Shown here piece after piece: positions 8,401 to 12,292 of a stretch of 12,292 bases of DNA. A program made the position numbers and the translations under genes. Numbering within the stretch: the stretch's first letter is position 1; each line of letters starts with the position of its first letter. Source of the stretch: Brachionus koreanus (Eukaryota > Rotifera > Eurotatoria > Ploima > Brachionidae); contig PJRA01000325.1 of NCBI GenBank assembly GCA_016987375.1, forward strand, positions 219,724 to 232,015, written 5' to 3'. Under the pieces are notes generated by a model that made no database searches, was not told the DNA's origin, and saw nothing but the letters and a program-made list of their open reading frames with translations.

Positions 8401-9833
8401 ATTCTAAAGACAAAGATTGAAACATCTTGTCCTTATTTGTGGAATTTTTGTTCAACAGGCTGTAGTCACTGGTGGTCATGGCATTTGTTGGACCAATCGT
8501 GTTATATTGGGAAGATACCGAGTTAAACTGAACATTTGGACAAGCTTTTGGCGCATTCTGGTTTGATTTTTGGCTAGCCGGATTTTTATTAGGTTTACAA
8601 AAAAACGACCGCTTGAGCGAAGTCGAGAACTGTTTGGCAGCAGATTTCTAAATTCAATTGAAAAATTTATCTTATGCAAATAAAAAAAAATCACTTTCTT
8701 ACATAACTAGTGTATTCTTTCATTTGATGAGTTAGCTGGTGCGAGTGACTTATTCGTCCTCGCCAAAAACAGTCCTGACAAAGCTGATACTTGCGGCATT
8801 TCTGGCATTTGTAGCGAAATCCATTGAAATTGGAGCGTTCACATGCGCTGCATTTAACCGAATGCTGCACATTTTGAACAACGATATAACGGTGAAATAT
8901 ATTTAACCAAATGAACGATGGAGGGCCGGCATCGGACAGCGTCACGTTCAAAAAGTCCTCCAAAAAAATTGGAGAAGACTAGGGGAAAAATAAAAATATA
9001 AATAAAATTAAAAATCCATGCAAAAATCAAAACCAACCCAATCAAAGCATGTTTTGGCGCTATTTTCAGTGTAGCCAAAAGACGGCTCTTCAAAAACCGA
9101 TTTTGGCAGTACCAGCAGCTCTTTTAGATACAAATCGAATTTGTGCAATAACAAACTATTTTTAGACTGGTCGGATATTTGATTAAATATGTCTTTATTT
9201 AAATATGAATAAAAATTTTGAATAATTTTATTTTTTCTGTTTTGACTTACATTTTAGTTTATCGACCAGTTTACCAGAGCACATGGTAGTTAAAGCAATT
9301 TTAATAGAGAAAACTTTTATTTTAGAAAGGCGATTTTTGTCGTATAAATTAAGCAACCAAGATAACAACAATTGAGTTTGAGTTTCAACATTTATTTGCT
9401 GGTTATACGCTAGCCTTTTGTTTAATTGTATGTACATGTTTTGAATGCACTGTTCGAGCTTGGACGAGTCAAGCTCGTGCGATAAGTCCAATGTGTGCAG
9501 ACTGGTGTCGCGGAACGTCTCGATCACATTCCACAAATCGATCAAGTGGACTTGAAAAAAAATTTTTTGTAAAATTGAGACAAAAAATCTCTATTCTGTT
9601 TGAGACTTACGGTTGAGCTTTTTTTGGATGAATCTGAGCTTGGATGCAGTGCGATAAGTGGCGAAGCGGATCACATCGAAATTTTGTGCACCTAAACAAA
9701 ATTGAAAATTTTTAAATTTTAAATTAATCTAGCAGCATTTATTACGTAATTCGAGAATTATTTGCTTGTAATCCGACAATAGCTTGGTTAATTTTTGTGA
9801 TTGATTTGAACTTGTTGGTGCTATGTCACACAT
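5488..9833 (-). CDS. DTN: Dystrobrevin, dystrophin-complex scaffold (eight constitutive exons)
   Basis: Dystrobrevins bind dystrophin through coiled coils and recruit syntrophins beneath the membrane. Exons: 9833-9746, 9691-9611, 9550-9251, 9192-9038, 8978-8703, 8647-8232, 7107-6988, 6922-5488; 2871 nt, 956 aa plus stop. The ATG is the first after an in-frame TAA just upstream. Joined exons give RFATYRTASKLRFIQKK, LHLIDLWNVIE, a QLNKR block and FEEPSFGYTE, the EF-hand-like region (about 30-208). The ZZ finger has C251, C254, C266, C269, C275, C278, H288 and H292, followed by HQMKEYTSY. LDEHHVIQFYSSRLAEI starts at 502. Coiled coils lie at about 628-661 and 694-733. LLLAADSVTSAMQNLVKEL (808-826) matches the conserved vertebrate post-coil block. 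There is no WW domain or spectrin repeat, which argues for dystrobrevin over dystrophin. It is longer than human DTNA (about 743 aa), mainly through Asn/Ser-rich linkers. Confidence 0.93.
7395..7483 (-). other. Candidate cassette exon B in dystrobrevin intron 6
   Basis: An 89-nt stretch follows an ATGCAG acceptor and ends at a GTATGG donor. Its open frame (QKIKPISQPNIYEIEIKANK onward) begins at phase 0, as left by candidate exon A, and ends with two bases of a codon, exactly the phase needed by the constitutive exon at 7107. Exons A and B together add 159 nt, or 53 residues, without breaking the frame. B joined directly to exon 6 would hit a stop, so B makes sense only with A. An alternative donor, G|GTAGAT, lies five bases further on but breaks the frame. 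No homology is recognised. Confidence 0.3.
7614..7683 (-). other. Candidate cassette exon A in dystrobrevin intron 6
   Basis: A 70-nt stretch lies between a TTTAG acceptor and an AAAG|GTATAA donor. Read in the phase left by exon 6 (two bases, AT), it has no stop and ends on a codon boundary. It would encode a hydrophobic, Leu-rich segment including VLGLHLVKLLLNLNYALLSK. Another frame of the same DNA (containing FTFSETFVELELCFIV) looks as protein-like, but it does not fit the neighbouring phases. Short open stretches arise by chance in such AT-rich DNA. This is inference, to be weighed together with candidate exon B. Confidence 0.25.
8703..8978 (-). other. Dystrobrevin exon 5, carrying the ZZ zinc finger
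   Basis: This 276-nt exon begins and ends on codon boundaries (phase 0/0) and encodes residues 209-300. It holds the whole ZZ-type finger: three CxxC pairs and a final HxxxH, around the family signature YQLCQDCFWRG. All eight expected zinc ligands are present. In the vertebrate family the ZZ domain sits between the EF-hand-like region and the coiled coils and supports binding to dystroglycan-type partners; the order is the same here. The exon is flanked by short introns of 59 bp (8979-9037) and 55 bp (8648-8702). Confidence 0.92.
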
Positions 9834-10478
9834 TTCTTGTTTCTCGGCTGCACTGATCCTAGGCGCTTAGTTCGATCTAACTTTCAATTCAATTGTTTTC
9901 TAAGACAATTAATTTAGATTCTTTTTTCCATGCTTTTGTTCATTCAAATTTTAACTCATATACAAACTAACTTTAACTCAAACAAAAGCAATTGTTTCAA
10001 ATTTTTTTTCTATTTGGGTCCTCTTCAGCATAAATTGAAGTATTTTTTCTTCATTATTTTTATCTAAACAAAATCAAGATAATTTTTAAAACATGACTAA
10101 TTGAGGCTTGACGGTCATCTTTACCAAAATTAACTAAACAATTTTTACATTTTTAAAACAAAAAAATAAGCTGAATTAGTCTCTTATATCCACTTAAATT
10201 GTCGCTTAAATCTGTAAATAATTTACTTTATTGACGTCTAATAGTTAAAGTCTTTCATTTGCTAATGACTTTTCACACGTTGTTTTTTTTATCTATGTTT
10301 GCTTTCTGCGTGATTAACCAAAAAAAATATAGGCACATACTGCACCCCTTTAGGTTTTATTTTAAAAAAGCTTAAGAGGCACGAAGCAAAAACAAGCAAG
10401 CTCCATTAATCTACCTTGTTAGATAACAGGTTTTTGATGAAAATAAAAAAAAAATAAATCATTGTCAATTAGAGCCTT
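9834..10478 (-). promoter_or_regulatory. Upstream region of dystrobrevin
   Basis: This must contain the 5' leader and probably the promoter. On the minus strand an in-frame TAA (9866-9864, in CTAAGCGCCTAGG) precedes the ATG, so the protein does not extend further upstream in this frame. A possible acceptor, GTCTTAG|AAAAC, ends at about 9901, which would fit a 5' UTR intron or spliced-leader site. The 9840-9875 stretch is noticeably richer in G and C than its surroundings. I cannot place a core promoter. Confidence 0.4.
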
Positions 10479-10853
10479 TTAGAAATGGGTGAATGAATGA
10501 AAAAATAAAGAAACTAAATACAAAGTTTGAAATAAAATATAGCTTCGAGTTCTATTAACCCAGTTAAAACCACTGACTAATTTCCATGTTCTTAAATTGC
10601 TGTGTTTGTTTTTCTGATTTATTTGTTGATTATTGATATTTGAGTCCAAAGCAGATATAGATAAACCAACGACCTCATTTGACAAATTGAAATTAAACGA
10701 TACAACATAGATTCTTAATTTCTATTAATTTAGCAAAAAAAACATGTAACCAAGATCGTTTAAGATCTTATTTGAAGCAAAAAAGAAAATGACTTGGTTA
10801 TGAAACTTTTTCAGAGACATCAATTGGATGAGATCGCATGCCAATCTACTTTT

Positions 10854-10869
10854 CAGGTTACATAACCTG
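10854..10869. repeat. Inverted repeat CAGGTTA-ca-TAACCTG
   Basis: Two perfect 7-bp arms lie around a 2-bp centre, about 1 kb upstream of the dystrobrevin start codon. The half-site AGGTTA resembles the AGGTCA-type core used by nuclear receptors, and the arms are inverted; this resemblance is weak and may be chance. Confidence 0.4.
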
Positions 10870-11223
10870 GTAAATTAATTTATAATTCACAAAAATAATA
10901 TCAATTCATTCCAAGAGTTTCCAAGAACAACAACGCAAAATCACATCTTTATAACTGCTTACTTAAGGCACTGCGAATGCATACACACACAATTTACAAG
11001 TTTTTCTCTATCGTGTTTTATTAATTAAAAACCGATACATAGCTAAAAAAAATATGTTTTTTTTTTTTAGGTTTTTTGATAAGGATTAAATCATGATTAT
11101 CTAAAGTGAGATTAAATGATTTCAATTGAATTGAATCTTAGATTTATGTTCTTGTTTAGCCCAGCTATCATTTTTGAATAACATGCATACTGAGAATGCT
11201 CGATAATAATTTTAAATCAGGTT

Positions 11224-11251
11224 TTTTTATTAATCAATTTTTATTAATCAG
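11224..11251. repeat. Tandem 14-bp repeat, two units
   Basis: TTTTTATTAATCAA is followed directly by TTTTTATTAATCAG. Two copies differing by one base suggest a small tandem duplication or slippage event in intergenic DNA. No function is implied. Confidence 0.5.
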
Positions 11252-11296
11252 ATCCAAATATAAATCAAAGCTTATTCGATTACTTGAATTATTTTA

Positions 11297-11314
11297 CTTT
11301 TAGAGCTCTAAAAG
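11297..11314. repeat. 18-bp perfect palindrome CTTTTAGAGCTCTAAAAG
   Basis: The sequence equals its own reverse complement over 18 bases. Perfect symmetry without a loop suits a dimeric DNA-binding protein better than a hairpin. It lies about 1.5 kb upstream of the dystrobrevin ATG with no nearby gene, so no role can be assigned. Confidence 0.6.
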
Positions 11315-12292
11315 CCTTTCTTAATAATCAATTTATCTTAAAATCTTAATTGTAAACAAACAAGGCCTGCTTTAGTCTTTTGTATCCCTAAAGCAATCAT
11401 TTCACTTTAGTTCTTTTGTGTCAATTTAAATTAAAAAAAAAACCTTTGAAAATTTATTCTATTTAATTTTTTTTAATTTAAAAAAAATCAAAACTTCTTG
11501 TCTCGGTTAGAACAAGTATAACTCGAATAACTCGTAAAATTTTTATGGTTTGATTTTAAAATATTCCTTAAAAGTCTACAACAAGACAAGCTCTTTTCAC
11601 TAAATTCAATTAGACCAAATTTTATAACACCAGCTTAGCTTTAGATGCATTTTACATCGAAAATTCAACCAATTCAATCAAGAAAAAACTTCTTTTTTTT
11701 TATTTGTGAATAAAATAGCTTCCTTTATTTTTTTTTCATTCATATTTAAGGTCGCAACTAGCGACTAAGTGTTGAAAAACGAGATAGATTTACCAGATCT
11801 GTGTATAAATAGAATATTGATATTAATTACTTTAAAAATATCCGTGGAAAACTATATGCTAATCTAAGCCAGATAAATCAATCATCATTTTAATAAGTTT
11901 AAATCTAATATTTAGCAGGTATAATTTAGTTTAAAAAAGTACTTGGTCTATTTTTAATCCCGTAGTGTCTAGTGCAATTTTTGAACCTTCAATAAAATTT
12001 ATTTTTAAGATGAAAAATTTTTTAAAAAAAGGAGTTAATTCTAGCTAACGATAGCAAGTATCAAAAATATACATGCTAAATCTTTGCATTTCTTAAGAAT
12101 TTATTCTTAGCTTAGTTAGTTTTAAATTTTTATTTGTCTATAAAACATAAAGTATCACTGATTCAATTAGGAAAAGGGTCTCTATTTGTTTTAGATAAAT
12201 AAATATCTTTAATATTAATTTTGAAGTTCAGATTTTTAATTAATTTTAAAAATAAAGCATAACTAGTTTTCTAAATAACTAGAAATTAGTTC

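Larger units (their letters stand above)
10479..12292. other. Right flank, no recognised gene
   Basis: Long AT-rich stretch with frequent stops on both strands. An open frame at 10685-10479 on the minus strand (about 68 codons, no ATG at its start, low-complexity SNINNQQINQKNK, hydrophobic end) has no recognisable similarity and is not called as a gene. Small structures seen: a 7-bp-arm palindrome at 10854-10869, an 18-bp perfect palindrome at 11297-11314 and a tandem 14-bp repeat at 11224-11251. There is no tRNA-like or rRNA-like sequence. Confidence 0.5.

Noticed and set aside
8854..9093. Minus-strand open frame with a hydrophobic stretch, like a small membrane protein
   Set aside because: It overlaps dystrobrevin exons 4 and 5 in another frame; the hydrophobic run is the T-rich 59-bp intron read through.
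10479..10685. Minus-strand open frame of about 68 codons
   Set aside because: No ATG at its start, low complexity, no similarity, and no splice-compatible link to dystrobrevin.
10988..12292. Search for tRNA, CRISPR-like or satellite repeats in the right flank
   Set aside because: Only short homopolymers, a brief CA run and a two-unit repeat; no regular spacing or cloverleaf.

Overview
The window is strongly AT-rich animal DNA. It carries two spliced protein-coding genes, head to tail on the minus strand, separated by a short intergenic gap. Both were rebuilt by hand, by joining exons at GT..AG sites with matching phase. Ten of the twelve constitutive introns are only 48-65 bp. Extreme AT content, very short introns, a dystrobrevin gene (animals only) and mariner DNA suggest a compact-genome invertebrate. 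A rotifer such as Brachionus would fit, but that is inference: no species marker was seen.

Layout, right to left in transcription order. 9834-12292: no convincing gene; it must hold the dystrobrevin promoter and 5' leader plus intergenic DNA with a few palindromes. 5488-9833: dystrobrevin, eight constitutive exons, 956 aa, with EF-hand-like region, ZZ zinc finger, two coiled coils and a conserved post-coil block. Its one long intron (7108-8231) may hide a phase-compatible pair of cassette exons. 5252-5487: dystrobrevin 3' UTR with an AATAAA signal, then about 130 bp to the next start codon. 1196-5251: RAD9, the clamp subunit of the 9-1-1 DNA-damage checkpoint complex, six exons, 508 aa. Its first intron is 2.3 kb, far longer than the rest, and contains a decayed mariner transposase (3358-4345, minus strand) split by a 246-bp foldback MITE-like element (3993-4238). 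1-1112: no recognised gene.

The two genes have unrelated jobs: a cytoskeletal/membrane scaffold of the dystrophin complex, and a DNA-damage sensor. Their adjacency is notable only for its tightness, which would be compatible with a polycistronic, trans-spliced arrangement, though nothing here proves that. I found no wholly new system. The most useful observations are the nested transposons in the RAD9 intron, the candidate dystrobrevin cassette exons, the stop-free 48-bp RAD9 intron and the conserved acidic RAD9 tail.
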